64,000 nt of DNA from Lactifluus volemus (Eukaryota > Basidiomycota > Agaricomycetes > Russulales > Russulaceae), in contig WTXI01000008.1 of NCBI GenBank assembly GCA_022376515.1, forward strand, positions 868,001 to 932,000, given 5' to 3'. The position numbers were made by a program, and so were the translations under genes. Under the pieces are notes generated by a model. That model ran no database searches, was not told the origin of the DNA, and saw only the letters and a list, made by a program, of their open reading frames with translations. Position 1 is the first letter of the stretch. Each line of letters opens with the position of its first letter. Positions 24,651 to 36,737 of the stretch are shown here, piece by piece.

Positions 24651-25069
24651 TGTGTGCTTCACTGGAAATGTCATGTGTGGCTCCAGCTGACTAGGAAAGC
24701 TTGTTTGATTGAACCCTCCGAGACTCACGTTTTCAGAGCGAGTACCCCACATTTGTCACCGATGGAATCTTCATCCACTGGCAGTGGATAAAGATTCGAT
24801 CGGTGGTCGGAGTCTTTGTCGCCACTGCGGTCTATGATATGATAACAGTCTTTGGGTCGAGTCTGCCACTAGTAGTATCTGTGGGGGGAACGCGCACTCA
24901 TCGTGTCCAGACGCATCCTAGATCTCTGTGGTAACGTGCTTAGACATATGACTATGAGGCTGAGAAGTCGCAGTAACGGATGAATACCTACCTAATATGG
25001 TTGTTGTTGTCGTACGTTCGTCCTCATTGCGGCGTCACGCCCTTCGAAGCGCCATCATCCACTATACCA

Positions 25070-25745
25070 GATTGTACGCTGGCACCCCACGCTCTCCGCC
25101 ACTGGTAACGTCATTGGCAATGTAATAGGGGCGCAGCCCTCAGATATTTCATCAGGAAATACTATAGACCCGCATGAGTCCCAGACAGCACGAAGCCGCT
25201 ATCAAAAACCGATGAGCACCACAGACGATATCTATCGCATGTGATGGATCACAAGTATTTCGTATAATGTCCTGGGAACAATAGTCCCATGGTTCCCATG
25301 CTGTCATGCTACGGGAGAGCGGAGTTGAACTGAGTCTGGTGACCGAGGGGGAGCGAGTAACCAAGCTCATCAGAACGCATTTTCATGACCATTTTCTCAT
25401 GTCAGACGGAGTTTTGTTCACCAGATCGAGACCACCCCCCGGGGGGCTCCAGCTCTGGTCAGGAAGTCCCTTCCTCCCCATTTCTGTAGACTGCAAAGGT
25501 CCAAAGGAGGCAAAAATTAGTTAGCGTATCGTAGGGGGGGGTGGAGGCACGTCAGGTCACGGGAGGTGTCGAAGCCGATAACTTGAACCCCTTTGGCCGC
25601 AAAGGATCAGCAGAAATGAAGATTCGATGGATGAGAAAATGTTGATGTACTCGCTCAGCAAAAGTGACACGGTCCGATCAAGAAAGTTTTCCTATTAGTC
25701 AGTAGTCTCCTGGGACAGTTGGACACGAAGAAACATGCGATGGGA
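25070..25745. repeat. R5 repeat module, copy 2
   Basis: Landmarks in order are CCACGCTCTCCGCCACTGG, GGGCGCAGCCCTCAGATATT, CGGAGTTGAACTGAGTC, GTTAGCGTATCGTAGG and a purine-rich GGGGGGGTGG. The same order occurs at 39.0, 42.0 and 47.4 kb. No coding potential is kept between copies, so this is probably non-coding repeat DNA or the end of a mobile element. Confidence 0.75.
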
Positions 25746-25886
25746 TTCATCGCGTGAGTAGCATCCGAGTCATTACGATCACAGAAGCTCAATGGTAATT
25801 CTCAACCAAAATCTGGACCAAAATGGCAATCACGTGAACTAGCAGCTTCACACGGCCGGCTATCCTGGCGGCCCTGGCCTCACTTT

Positions 25887-26048
25887 TAGCCAGGTTCAAA
25901 GCTTGAGCCGCCACTTTCGCGGTCATGGTTGGGGTCGTGGTTGGGGCTCATCACATAAGCATTAATTCATAGTTCGCATTGTTACCGAGCCCCAACCGCG
26001 ACCCCAACCGCGACCGCGAAAGTCGCGGCTCAACTTTGAACCTGGCTA
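25887..26048. mobile_element. Foldback element, 162 bp
   Basis: The arms run from TAGCCAGGTTCAAAG inward on the left and, reverse-complemented, from the same string on the right. Each arm is about 65 bp with few mismatches, around a centre of about 35 bp. Each arm holds tandem GGTTGGGGTCG units. It lies next to the copia-derived scar before beta-adaptin copy B and is absent from the other units, so it is a late insertion. It looks like a small MITE. Confidence 0.7.
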
Positions 26049-26560
26049 TTATCAGTATCAAGGACTGACGTTCCGAGGTACAGTACAGTAATATACGAGG
26101 GTATAGCCGGATATAGCTTAGTGTAGTAATTTGAATGGGCGAACACCGTCACTATTTCATCACATCTTACGGCTTTTTGCAACGCATCAAGGACTGACGC
26201 AGTCAAATTCGATTTCGCCTGGCTACTAACCTGAATAACCCAAGGAGATCCTCTTGTTGGCGGTGCTACCGTTGGCGAAGATATGCCGCCTAACCCGCCG
26301 AATGGATCCACCGTACTGCTGCTGCTACTACTGGGCATCCCCGACGACACGATTATAGCATTTGTGACATGGACGTGTTTCCAAAGATGGACACCAACTT
26401 GTCTAGTGGGTTGGTCGATGTACCAGACAGGATGTTCTTTGCCGCGGGTTGCTGCAGTACTTGCGTAGCCGCGAGGCCCGTCGGTTGTTCCAGTGCAGGT
26501 TGGTCGTCAAAGTCGAGTAGATTCTCAGACGCCGGTCTTGGCGGAATCGGCAAGGCTGTA

Positions 26561-27372
26561 CTATCGTCCACCAGAGGTTCGTAATCCACCAGAGGTTCGT
26601 ACTGTCACGGTGTGACAGCGGCGAGGTTGAGACTCCGCTTCACAGGGATCTTTCACGTGACGACGGGACGGTCTTTTAGGCCGTTCGCTCGCTTGAACGC
26701 CGTTAGCAAATGACATTGAATAATCAAGTGACCTTCCATATACAGCACTCTTTGATCGGCTCGATATATATGATAATTCAGGACAAAATTTCGTGGCTAA
26801 ATAGTTCAGTGGTTAATGTGCCTTTTTTCCACGAGCCTGACCAGAGGAGTCCTGGGTTCAAATCCTACCATGGCCATTGTTCCAAACTAACTGTAGGACA
26901 ATTTTTTGTATGATACTTGGATAATGGACATATCTTTCTTATTTTATTTTCACCTTTCTAAGTACCAATTGTGGCCAGGCAACAAAGGGAAGGGACAACA
27001 AAGGTCATGGCGTGCAAAACGGGGAGGATCGCGTGCACAGTCAATTCAATAGGCTCCGTGGCTCACCGTTTGAGTCAATCCCGATTACATTTGTTTGGCA
27101 TATAAACACAAAATTTAAGCGAGGCGATTTGCAACTAGCCATAACGAGCACTTCAATTTGAAAGTCCGAAACGGCAGAACAACGGCCAGCGTGACAAAGG
27201 TCAAAAAAGGAATACATTTTCAGCTCAAGATCCTGCTCTATTTTTACCTGGAATATGTTTATATGGTACTTTACATGCTATAAATCAAAGCCGGTGTTGA
27301 TTGAGGCAGTGCGCACTGAGATATGTGAAGATTACGAACCGCTGGTGATTACGAACCTCTGGTGGGCGATAG
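26561..27372. mobile_element. 812-bp TIR element in beta-adaptin copy B
   Basis: Comparison with copies A and D shows an insertion exactly in intron 9. The left end reads CTATCGTCCACCAGAGGTTC and the right end, reverse-complemented, CTATCGCCCACCAGAGGTTC. The terminal inverted repeats are about 40 bp and each contains two CCACCAG-type direct repeats. A TA dinucleotide flanks both sides (26559-26560 and 27373-27374), as in Tc1/mariner-type insertions. No transposase is encoded, so it is non-autonomous. Confidence 0.78.
26794..26875 (+). ncRNA. tRNA-like segment (SINE head or decayed tRNA)
   Basis: A perfect polymerase III A box, TAGTTCAGTGG (26802-26812), and B box, GGTTCAAATCC (26855-26865), lie 42 nt apart, as in a tRNA gene. 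The D arm and T arm can be drawn, but the acceptor stem pairs poorly after its first five positions. The 3' side reads ACCATGGCC. I read it as a tRNA-derived sequence inside the TIR element, not a working tRNA. Confidence 0.6.
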
Positions 27373-30142
27373 TATAGATAGGCGTCGTCAAGACGTGCAT
27401 ACAAATTAGGAAGACGAATAACTCACTCTGCCCCATTGCGCTGTATGGATTCGGCGCCGACCCGTCCGTGGCCGATGAACATCGATGCCGGTTTCTGATA
27501 TACGCTCGCTAAACTCTAATCAATTCGTTGAATAATGCAGGCATGACGGTAGTGCGAGGCAGGGATGTCGATGTGCAAGATCGACAGACCGTTGAAAGAG
27601 CACATGAGAAAGAGTCCCAGATACGATGGAACCCGGATCGCTTAGCTTCTCTGCTCCCAGATCGCTTACATTCTCTGCGCCAGGATCGGTTGATGGAAGA
27701 CGCCAGTATATATAAGCGCGATCTCGAACATCAGGGGGATCGCAGTCCTTCATCGCCGTGTCAGTACACACTGAACTAAACCCTGAGATGTGTCATGCTT
27801 GTACAGGAAGAGTTTCACGACCGCGGTGAGCGTCTGCGGCTGTACCTATTACATGTGCACGTGGGTCAGCGATGACGCGCCCGAAAGTGACCGGAGCTCG
27901 CACAGAATAGGACTCCTCTGTGAATGTGTCCACGAATGTGCCCAAGAGTTCGTCGGCGTTATCAATCTTGCTGGTATATTCGCCGATGATCCAGACAAGT
28001 GACGCTTTGCTTCGGGCTCTTCTAATTCGCACAAAGAGTAGGGATGACGGCTTGTATATCCGCGAAATATATCCTGAAAATATGCTATCAGCGGTATGCT
28101 GGGCACGTTAGCGAGGGAGAAAACCTTCAGGATCACAACCGGCCTCCTGCACTACGTAGCTGACCCGAGTCGCGATAAGGCCCAAGAGTACATTGACACT
28201 CCGATTAGGCCCAGCCTCTATCTTCACCACAGCTTGACCACATAGCCTTTATGCTTCGCCTCACGAAATTGACGTCAAATTCGGAATATCACGTCAATGT
28301 TCTTGTTGCCAAGTGAACCATGATGTCCAGCTTTCCACCTTGACGTACAAGTACTTGCAGAAAAAGACCCGCATTCGAGAGAATATCGCTACGCTTTTGT
28401 AAAAGCAAATTAATGTTTCGCAACGCAATCCACTGCACTTCTGGCGGAGAAGACAGCAGAGTCACCAGGGTGGGGCCATTTTTCGGATCAGTTGCTTGTT
28501 GAAATCTTCACGGCTCACGTTGCGCATGTGAATCATGATTACCTGCAGGCACGTTATGCGCGTACTCCTAGGCAACAAGTATCGATGAACAACTCACCCT
28601 AACGGCGCCGAGAACGACGCTCGCGTTCACGTGCTGAAACTATGGAACCACACGTTCGCATATATGCTCACTTTCCTTCTCGTCCTGAGCCTCATACCGG
28701 GCCAGAGCAAACAGGATGGACACGACCCCACTCCGAGCACTCGTTCAGCGCGATCAGGAGCTTGTTCAAGATCGTAGACGTGATAGTGAAAATGGCAGGG
28801 TCTGAAGATGAAGTGGGGGGTTGCGAGGTTCCCGATGTGTGAATATCTGCCAACGCAGAGACGGTGTTCGCGACGACCTTTAGGGTGGATCAGACGGTGA
28901 TACGCGAATACCAGCAAAATACAAGTACCATCGGGTTGCTGTCCGAGATCATTTCGTGAAGTTGTTGCAGGAAGCCATTCTCTAACACTAGCTCCGGCTT
29001 GAGATCATATAATTTGGCAACACATATGGCGGCCGTCTTGCGCACGTAGGGGTTTTCGTCGTGTAAGCACTTTTGTAGCGGGCCCGCGAGGTAATCGATA
29101 ATCCTCTCCACACGGATACAGCCCATGCCAGTGGTGCGAATAGCCAGCGCGCGGATGAGTGGATTCTGGTCATCGGAATCTTTGACGAATGTATTCACGG
29201 AAAGGATGACTAGGTCGGGTTGTGTTTTTGCATAGTTGATGAGATGGAGATAGACCAGCCTTTTTTTCTCGATATTTCGGTTTGAAACGTCCGTAAAGAG
29301 ACCGCTGACATCCTGAAAGAGAGATTTCAGAGAAAATGTTCTATCGAATGAAAAACATGTTACGCACCCTTTCCGACGGTCATGTTAGCAATGACTCGAT
29401 CCTTCCGCTTGTCACGATACTCACTGTTCAGGTCCGCCCGAAGCTTGAAGTAGGTCAATATTCGCCATGCCTTGCAGGAACCATCAAAGGGTTACGTAAG
29501 CTTTTTTTCTTTTCTCAGATTCCCCGGCTTGCCCGTTCGATATTTTCCGACAGTTGGAGAGGCATGTGCCACCCGAGTCGTGGTTTCGTGTCAAGAACCC
29601 TTGTTCTGCCATATGTCAACCGTCTAATTACATGCTTGCTCGCTTCTTTCTCCTCTTCGTGCCTTTGCCCCGCCTGTCCTCTTCCACAGTATACTCCTCA
29701 TTTTGCGATGAACTTTAGATTTGTTTGATCTCGGAACCTTTCGAATGTTGACGTGGGGACAATCTATGGCTGTTGCCACCTCTCAACCTCTTTTATCTCC
29801 GACAAATACAAGGAACGGTGGACTCGGAGAGTGAGACTCAGGTACCGCTCCCCGCCGCACTGGTACAACTGCTACAGATGCGAGGTGAGAGATGAATTAT
29901 ATGACGATGGGAGGCGGGTAGAGTAAGATCGCAGGCAAGCAAGACCGCCGACGACAACGTTGGCATTTCCCTAGTGGCAACAAGGTAAAATTCAGAACGG
30001 GATTGGTTGTACTGCCATTTCAGATCATTACATAATCACACATGGCTTGACAGATTGCCTGTGTCACTTCATCGTCTTTTACAAGACTTTAACACCATAG
30101 ATCATCTTTGTATCAACATAAACGTCGTGGACATCGCCACTC

Positions 30143-30660
30143 TAGTCATGTGGTGCGCATGCCTCGCCAATAACCCACCTGCTTCACGGAGTTCACCGGT
30201 TTCCTGCATATCATCATTCTGAGTGGCTTTCCCAATGACCTGTGTATCAAGATGTCAGAATTATGAAGCTTGCGTTTATTGGTACCCAACCTTTTCTGAC
30301 TTTCCGATAACCTTGTCCAAGAAGCGAGCCTTGCCCATAGGTAGGTCCTCCTGGCCGCCACGGGTAAGACCTCCTGTAAGGCAACGCAAAGTCTGCCTAG
30401 TACTAGCTACTATGTTAGAAGGACTATCCACACCCACCCGCCTGAGTAGGCTTAAATATCCAAGGCTTTTCAAAGTTGAATGCATTCTTCCCTGCTCGCC
30501 TGCCACCTTCGTGAAAACAGTTTCCGCCAGAGCGCCGCAACTCGGACGGCTGAAGGTCATCACGAACAAGGAGAGGCTTATTGGATTCTGTACTTGGTGC
30601 TGAGGCGCCAAAGCGTCTTGGGTGGTACCGTTGGAGGCTTTGTATTCGTCTCTGATCTAT
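30143..30660 (-). pseudogene. CsbD-like gene, decayed copy B
   Basis: All three exons are traceable. Exon 2 holds GGQEDLPMGKARFLDKVIGK and exon 3 GKATQNDDMQETGELREAGG. Exon 1 has lost bases near 30600 that bring a stop after MDRSETNTKPPTV. The C-terminal segment after ELREAGG has lost several codons compared with copy E. The splice donor after exon 2 is altered as well. It is homologous over its full length to the intact copy E. Confidence 0.8.
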
Positions 30661-30663
30661 CCA

Positions 30664-31560
30664 TGATGAAAGCTGGAAGGCGATTCAAGAAAGGAGTGGT
30701 AAGTTGTTTTCTAGTGGTGAAGAAATTTATAAAGCGAGAGATAGGTGTTATCTATCTCACAGGTTGGAGTGCAACAAATTGTACAGTCGTTGCATCGCAT
30801 ACATGCCACTCTTACCCTTGGGATATATCGAAGTCGAAAAGAATACCGTCATCGAGTTACTGTAGCGCCTCAATACCCTGCTCTGAGATCCGAGAAACAT
30901 AAAGGACTTTGAATGGTAAGACGGAGGCCGCATATGCTTCCTTGGTTTCCACTCACATCGAGGATCCTCAAATCCAAATGGAGATGACTTTACATAAGCA
31001 CAGGCCTCTCAGCCAGCGATTGCTTTTACTAGTAGCTTGATCCATCTAATGTCTGAGCTGACGGGAAATTTGCGGAACTTTGCACAAAGGTAGGTCCAAC
31101 CCTGGGCCATATATTCTACGTTATTGTCGCTGGTTTCCGCACCACGACTGTATGTGCAAGGACAATTCTTGGGCTCTGGATGCGAACAAGCTGGTTATGA
31201 TAGAAACTAGCGACGTCGAAACTTTAGAGAATGGGTTTCACCACAAACTTATATCCAATTCCCAACTACGTCCTCGATCACCTAAGATGTGTTCGTCCTG
31301 ACAGACCGTAATGGTATTGTCCAGAACAGTCACCTTCACGCCGCGGAGTGCCCCCTCTCCACATCAAACATGCCTTCCGTCAGGTCGCCCAAAAATGTTA
31401 ATCTGACAAGTGACCCCAGGCGGCGTCAGGTCTCATCAAGCATCAATGTTTTGGCACCTGCGGCTGAACTCACTCATCCCTTATCCGCTACCCTTCGTCT
31501 CCCACTCCCTTGACACCATGTTCCCTTGCTTACAGCATACAAGCCCTAAAATCTACAACA
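30664..31560 (+). pseudogene. Decayed duplicate of the 56.6-57.6 kb gene
   Basis: This stretch matches 56500-57580 in order, including GGTAAGACGGAGGCCGCATA near 30.91 kb, AACCCTGGGCCATAT near 31.10 kb and the region before TGACACCATGTTCCC near 31.51 kb. The first exon is frameshifted here, and the acidic C-terminal exon found at 57.6-57.94 kb is absent. It lies divergent from CsbD copy B, like its parent. Confidence 0.65.
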
Positions 31561-31930
31561 AAAACGAGGTCTGACTGCGGACGGTTAGAATTTGAACCTC
31601 CCGGGAGGTGTAAGGCCGGCTGTGCGGCTGGCCTTGCAACCACGCTGTATGCCACATTCCTATCTTTACGTTTTGGGCTCAGTGTAGAGCCACACAACCC
31701 TCATGTCCGAATAGTTCGAGCTCTTACTTAATACCCGTACTATACGCTCAACTACATTAGGCAACTACAGGTCAGAGATGCGCTTTCGGGCGTACTAGGC
31801 TACATTCACCATTGTCGCAGCGGTCGACAAGCGCAAATTGCGCAGCCTCCACGAGACACCCAGTGCGATCACGCATGATTGCGGGAGACCCGAAACGAAC
31901 CACCTAGTGGATTTCCCGCAAGAAATTTAT

Positions 31931-33750
31931 CTAAAGCGTATCCATAAAAGAGTTGCCTAAGCTCCCACTATGAAAATCATTACCTTTCTCAACTCGTCCT
32001 TCACCACGGTCTGACTTCCGATCCTGTCCCTCAAAGTTTTCTCCCCGCGCGCCTTGACTGAATGACGAACTTTCACGCGTCACTAGAACGACCATCCTCT
32101 CATGCTCCTCGTTGTCTGCCTGTGTCCTCGCCTTATATGCAGTTAGCGGCCTTGTAATCGTGGCCTCCGAACTGTGCTCAGATCGAGGGCAGGTAGAGGT
32201 CACGGGCTGAGTTCTGAATCTCACTCCACCGTTGGCCACAGATTCACGGATTGAGATGCGATTATTGAGTGAGACGAGAAGTGTGTTAGAGTATCTGTCG
32301 AGGTCATCCGTACATACACGGGCGGGTGTGGAAAGAAATACAAATCATCTTACAATTTTCCTAGAATGGCCGTTCTTGAGTGGCAGATAATTAGAAGATG
32401 AATATTAATGTGAAGGCAGCGTCTCACGGGCATATGTAATAGGCCTCGCCCTAAATTGACGCAGGGTCAGGTCAAAGGGCTGACAACACTCAAAAAAATA
32501 CTCACAGGAAATATGACGACCATCAAAAGTGAGACAATACTAACGGTTGCTGTTTGTACCGTAACGTCGTCAGAAGACGAGTCGACGCGTAGGCAGCAGG
32601 AATATACGTGCTTGTCAATATGTTGCTCTCGACAACCACTCTAACGATTCTCAGCAGAGCATGGTCACCGATCAAGCCGCCCAAGTCCCTTCGTCGTTTT
32701 TGCAGCTGCAGGAAAGTAGTCAGTCTTGAACAATCCACTCTAAGGGAAATTCGCCCATTTACGTGATAAATCATCGCGCTAGCGATAAGTAGGTCCGACA
32801 ATGTATTTCCGATAAGCCAAATCTGCGGTGTGACATCGTTATCATCGGAAGCTTAGGTGATTCGTAAGCGTGACGACTTGCATTCGCAAGGACCGTCAGT
32901 AAGTTGCCACTAGCGAACCTACTATGGATATGGGTCTATTACAGTGAGTAAGAATCAAGCATGAAATTGGCGAGACTCACATAAATGCCGCCAGTGAATG
33001 CAGCTATTGCGCCAACGATGGAGCTCTGCAAGTAACAAAGAAATATATTAAACGGCCGCACAAGTACAATTAATTTAGGCTCACCAGACAGATGATCAGG
33101 CATAGCCACCAGGACGTTTTCCCGCTAAGTACCCAAATACGATAAACGAAAAAGAATTGGACGCTCAATGACACTACAGCTCCAATAACGGGAATGTCGA
33201 AGGACATTGCATAAGGAGAAGCGAGGTGATTAAGATTACCGTAACCACTGATGAACCAGTAATAAACATCGGCGCCGCTGAGTGCTGTTTGCAATGTTTC
33301 GATGAGGAAGATGCCGTATACTATAGTAGAACCGTCAGAGATTGACTCAGAGATTGGTGAAGGTGAAGAAAACAATTGCATACCGAGGAGCTTGAAGGGC
33401 CTCGTATCATCAGGGAAGTTGTAGCTATACACATCTTTAGGATTCGATGAACAGCCTCAGCCGACAACTATTGCGAGACACAGGGCAAATCTCACAGAGC
33501 TGGACCACCAGAGTTCCGTATAAACACCAATTCCAAAGAATCCCCAAAAGCTGAAGGGATGGAATGCCTAAGTCTGCCAGCGACAAGGTAGAGGCGCTAC
33601 ACGTACAATAGGAGCAGTTCTGAGAAGACAAAGTGCGGTGCCACATAAGCCAGAGAAATTGAGAAGGACCCGGGGTCTCAGACGAAACGACACCTACATA
33701 TGAGTGATGTTTGGAGGAATCGGAGGCAAGCCTGACTCGGAGGCCGACAT
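31931..33750 (-). pseudogene. DUF6534 membrane protein, copy 1, premature stop
   Basis: DUF6534 proteins are multi-pass membrane proteins common in Agaricomycetes, of unknown function. Eleven exons fit: 33698-33750, 33496-33596, 33384-33434, 33085-33320, 32981-33025, 32763-32876, 32608-32705, 32506-32539, 32428-32450, 32354-32374 and 31931-32294. Together they total 1140 nt. The start is MSASESGLPPIPPNITHI. Membrane segments include LLGILWNWCLYGTLVVQLY, IPVIGAVVSLSVQFFFVYRI, SWWLCLIICL and WLIGNTLSDLLIASAMIYH. The domain ends YSNTLLVSLNNRISIRES, followed by a polar tail. An in-frame TAA at 32853-32855 (exon 6) breaks it; a local insertion and deletion pair there is not seen in copy 2. Confidence 0.82.
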
Positions 33751-34138
33751 ATTTTGGCGGAGTGAGCGAACGGCGTGCAAGTTATTGGGTCAAAATGTGT
33801 GTCTACCCAGATGAAGGGTAGGGTGTCATGGCCGCTCGAGTGTCTAACTTCCCAGAAATATATAGCAGAAATGAAAGTGGGATGACTCATTTGATGTCGA
33901 AATTTACCTTGCTTGCAAGGTATTCAGTGCAGTCGTAATTCGAGCGTGCCTTGCAAAATCAGGTGTCCCTTGCTGAATCTGGTTCATGATTGGATCGGAT
34001 CTTTCCGATGTTTGAAATTGTTTCCGTTTAGAGGTCAGGTGTCGTAACTGTTGCTCTTGTTTTTATTGACCTTTGGTGATTATCACGTGTTCTAGTCTCA
34101 TACATTTCTTGTCGACATCGTTAGTGAAAAAAACGAGA

Positions 34139-34660
34139 TTAGCGTATCAAAGTATGCACATATAAGTATATAAAATGTTTATCAGAATTTTGGAAGGTGA
34201 TCCAATCAATATGATCAATAGAGATAAGGCGGCGTACGGATCGATGCGTCTGGACATGTCGGTGTAAGAGACTCCCGCCGACCATGCCTCCGTTGTGAAA
34301 GAGTTCGACCCGCGGGACGTCTGCCCTGGTCGCACCGGCCAACAGAGGCACCGCACCCCGGGTCAAGCCTGGCAACGCACTCTTCTTTGCTGTGATATAT
34401 CTTTGCTCCTGAATTCTATCGGTTTCACAGTTCGAAGGGTCGAAAAGCGGCGGGATTCCCAAGGTATCTGTCGCGCCCTTCCCTTCTCCTTTTCCACGAG
34501 CTGGTCGAGGGGCTTTGTTTCTGGCAGGTGTGGAGAATGATCTTATCATTTCGCTTACAGGGTTTGATCTCACAGGATTTGTACGCGAAGGTCCTCCACC
34601 ACCTGGGACATTCAACAAGGCCGTGTAGGCATTGTGTTGCGTAAGCGCCGCAGGGGATCA
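34139..34660 (-). CDS. Unrecognised protein, duplicated at 53.65 kb
   Basis: The frame is open for 159 codons and the region is kept in copy 2 (53646-54100), although frames differ there. Visible features are a Gly/Pro-rich start (LNVPGGGGPSRTNP), a basic patch (PARNKAPRPARGKGEGKG) and RYITAKKSALPGL. The sequence extends upstream of the first Met in frame (LTQHNAYTALLNVPGGG), so this is probably a last exon. No domain is known to me. It lies upstream of the DUF6534 gene on the same strand in both blocks. Confidence 0.4.
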
Positions 34661-34802
34661 TGTACTCATGTCCCTGAACTATGTTAATCTTTATATGCTC
34701 ACCTTTGACTTTTGTATGAGGAACTATACGCGCAGTACATCATGTTGTAAATTAAAGTGATCTTGAGAGTTGGCACGTGCTACATCTTGCCGAGAAGGGA
34801 CC

Positions 34803-35356
34803 TTAGGTCAACCATGTTCTCGGATCCCCCGCCAGACGTTCTGACTTTAAGCCCACACTAGCATGTTCCTCCTCTCTAACCTCATTCAATCTTTCTTTTT
34901 CTGTCTGTGTTTGGGGTCGCGAGACGGCATATCGAAGTACAATACTCTCGTCACAGTGACCCACACATGTTTCGAGTCGGCGCGACACAGCAGCGACGGA
35001 AGAAGATTTTTCAACCGGTGGTACGGCCAAATCTACGACCATCTGAGAACCCGTCTCACCCTGTGGCTGCGATTCGGTGAAAACGTGAGTCGGTGTAAGG
35101 AAAAATCGATGATGAGTCGCCCTTTCACAGTACTTCGTACTTTCTTCTGTTGACTTCGTGTTGTTCGTCAGGGTACCATGTGATCAACATTCTCTTCGAT
35201 CAGGACGCCCGAGTTCGCTGCATGTTCTCCGCAATGCAGTCCAGGAAAACCATAGATTCCAGTGTCGCTCCATCTTTGCCTTCTGCGCTTTCCACCATTA
35301 TCCACCGTATCACCTGTCCCACGGATATACGCCCTCGCAACTTTCTTTTTCAACAT
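34803..35356 (-). other. Possible exons of an unrecognised gene
   Basis: Two minus-strand frames, 34803-35042 and 35168-35356, are open and could be joined by an intron beginning at the GGTACC near 35166. The second contains a charged helix (QTQTEKERLNEVREEEH). Part of this region (34.80-35.02 kb) is duplicated at 54.25-54.45 kb, where it ends abruptly against beta-adaptin copy E. I cannot name the product. Confidence 0.3.
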
Positions 35357-35458
35357 GTCTCAGGTATGATCAGATTCGAGCCAAGTGACACGTCTTAAAA
35401 GATGTCGTGAAATGGCTCTGATCAGAATCACGCGTCATGACCCTGCCTAAACAATGAA

Positions 35459-35953
35459 TTGAATGAGTCTACAGGGCCGACAATCAAGAGGTGCAAGCAT
35501 GCAGATGCCCGTCAATTAGAAGTGCTTAATTATATCTATAATCGTACTGGATTCCCGTTGGAGGGTCGGGTGTTGCCTCGAGATGTAGTGGTAAGCCGCG
35601 TTCTATGCTTATCTCAGCGTCGTAACTGTACAAGTCCGCTACGCTTCCCAAAACGCCTGTCATCGCCCACGCTGTCCCTAATCCCTACTCCACCATCCAC
35701 AGAAGAATATGCCGCAATAGCGAATGGGTTGGATATGACTGCGCGCAGTGTGCAAATTGGGTTGGCTCATGCCCTTTGTCTATTACCTTTTCATACTGTT
35801 GGCCATTACGTCTGGTTTCAGAATAAAAGCGATCTATGCAGCAAGGTTGAAGCGCAACTTGCACTGCCGGTAACCCTGCATACAATCATGTCCCTCCACC
35901 TACTATGCCTACCCCGCCTGTTGGTGGACGACATGGCAGCCCAGCTCTTGTGA
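35459..35953 (+). pseudogene. Homeodomain gene relic
   Basis: The frame holds the three parts of a fungal homeodomain: KRCKHADARQLEVLNYIYNR, then STEEYAAIANGLDMTARSVQ, then VWFQNKSD. Helix 3 normally reads VQIWFQNK, so the site between VQI and WFQNK holds 18 extra codons. About 45 more codons separate the first and second parts. Both insertions look like former introns whose splice sites have decayed, because they lack GT-AG ends. No transcription-factor tail follows. It is not a typical mating-type HD1 or HD2. Probably a non-functional fragment. Confidence 0.72.
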
Positions 35954-36559
35954 GCCCCATGACTGCCCTCGTACATCTCTCGCTCTCCGGCCCCGCCCAT
36001 GATTAGGTCTAGGCAACCACCCTCGCCCCCAGGGTGGCAGAGCCTGTATCCCCGCAAGCACTGGCCCGGGCCCAGTCTCAGCGGCAGATCACGACACGGA
36101 GGGAGCCTCGGGGGTGGGTAGATGGGCTTTGAAAAGGCTTTGTGTTGACTGCCGCAGTAAAAAAGAAAGTCGTATTTGTTGACACGTTAATCGTTAAGAG
36201 GAAAGTGGCCTTCTCTGTAGAATGTCGGGCATGTCGATCAACATGGCTGAAAACAATATCCGAGTTTTGTATGTAGGTCATTCAGAAGATCGCGTGAATT
36301 AGTATTTAAACTGACAAACCGGACATAAGTCAATACACCACCGGTGTGAGTGTTGTCCGGATGCTTCTGTGGCTCTGTGGCCCATCACTTCTGCGCCGTC
36401 CATCTGTTATTACCCATTTCCAACACACACTCAATGTACCAAGAAGCTTAAATTCTGACTGCAAAGTTGGCACCGACATCATCGTCGGCGTTTCTAGTAA
36501 TACAACCCAAACAATTGGCATGTCAAATCTGTCAAGTAATACAACAACAAAGGGGAGGA
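35954..36559. other. Intergenic, possible 3' part of LTR element
   Basis: I see no gene. The right end, AACAACAAAGGGGAGGA, is a purine run of the kind that precedes a 3' LTR (polypurine tract). No integrase or reverse-transcriptase frame is visible upstream. Confidence 0.4.
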
Positions 36560-36737
36560 TGTCACGGTCATCAGGGGAGTCATTCCATAATTGTTACGGT
36601 TATGCGGGCCGCCTGGCCCATTTCTGACTGTTTTCCGTCCATTTTTCGACCCGTGTTATGACCTAGGACCCCTTTCCTTGGCCAGCCCCCTCTGTTTGAC
36701 TTCTAGGGGCTGTGCATCGCCGTTTGGGACGTGTATT

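Larger units (their letters stand above)
26234..29451 (-). pseudogene. Beta-adaptin copy B, interrupted
   Basis: The whole gene from hinge to exon 2 can be followed against copy A. Lesions: the stop codon region is replaced, intron 9 holds an 812-bp insertion, and the exon near 27.65-27.70 kb has a repeated AGCGATC block. There are indels near 28.04-28.08 and 28.28-28.34 kb, and exon 1 with the start codon is lost beyond 29451. The central part (28890-29198) remains open and close to copy A, including [20 protein letters not shown] with two inserted residues. Introns are retained. Confidence 0.88.

Noticed and set aside
26794..26875. A functional tRNA gene
   Set aside because: A and B boxes are good, but the acceptor stem pairs over only about five positions and the T stem has a mismatch.
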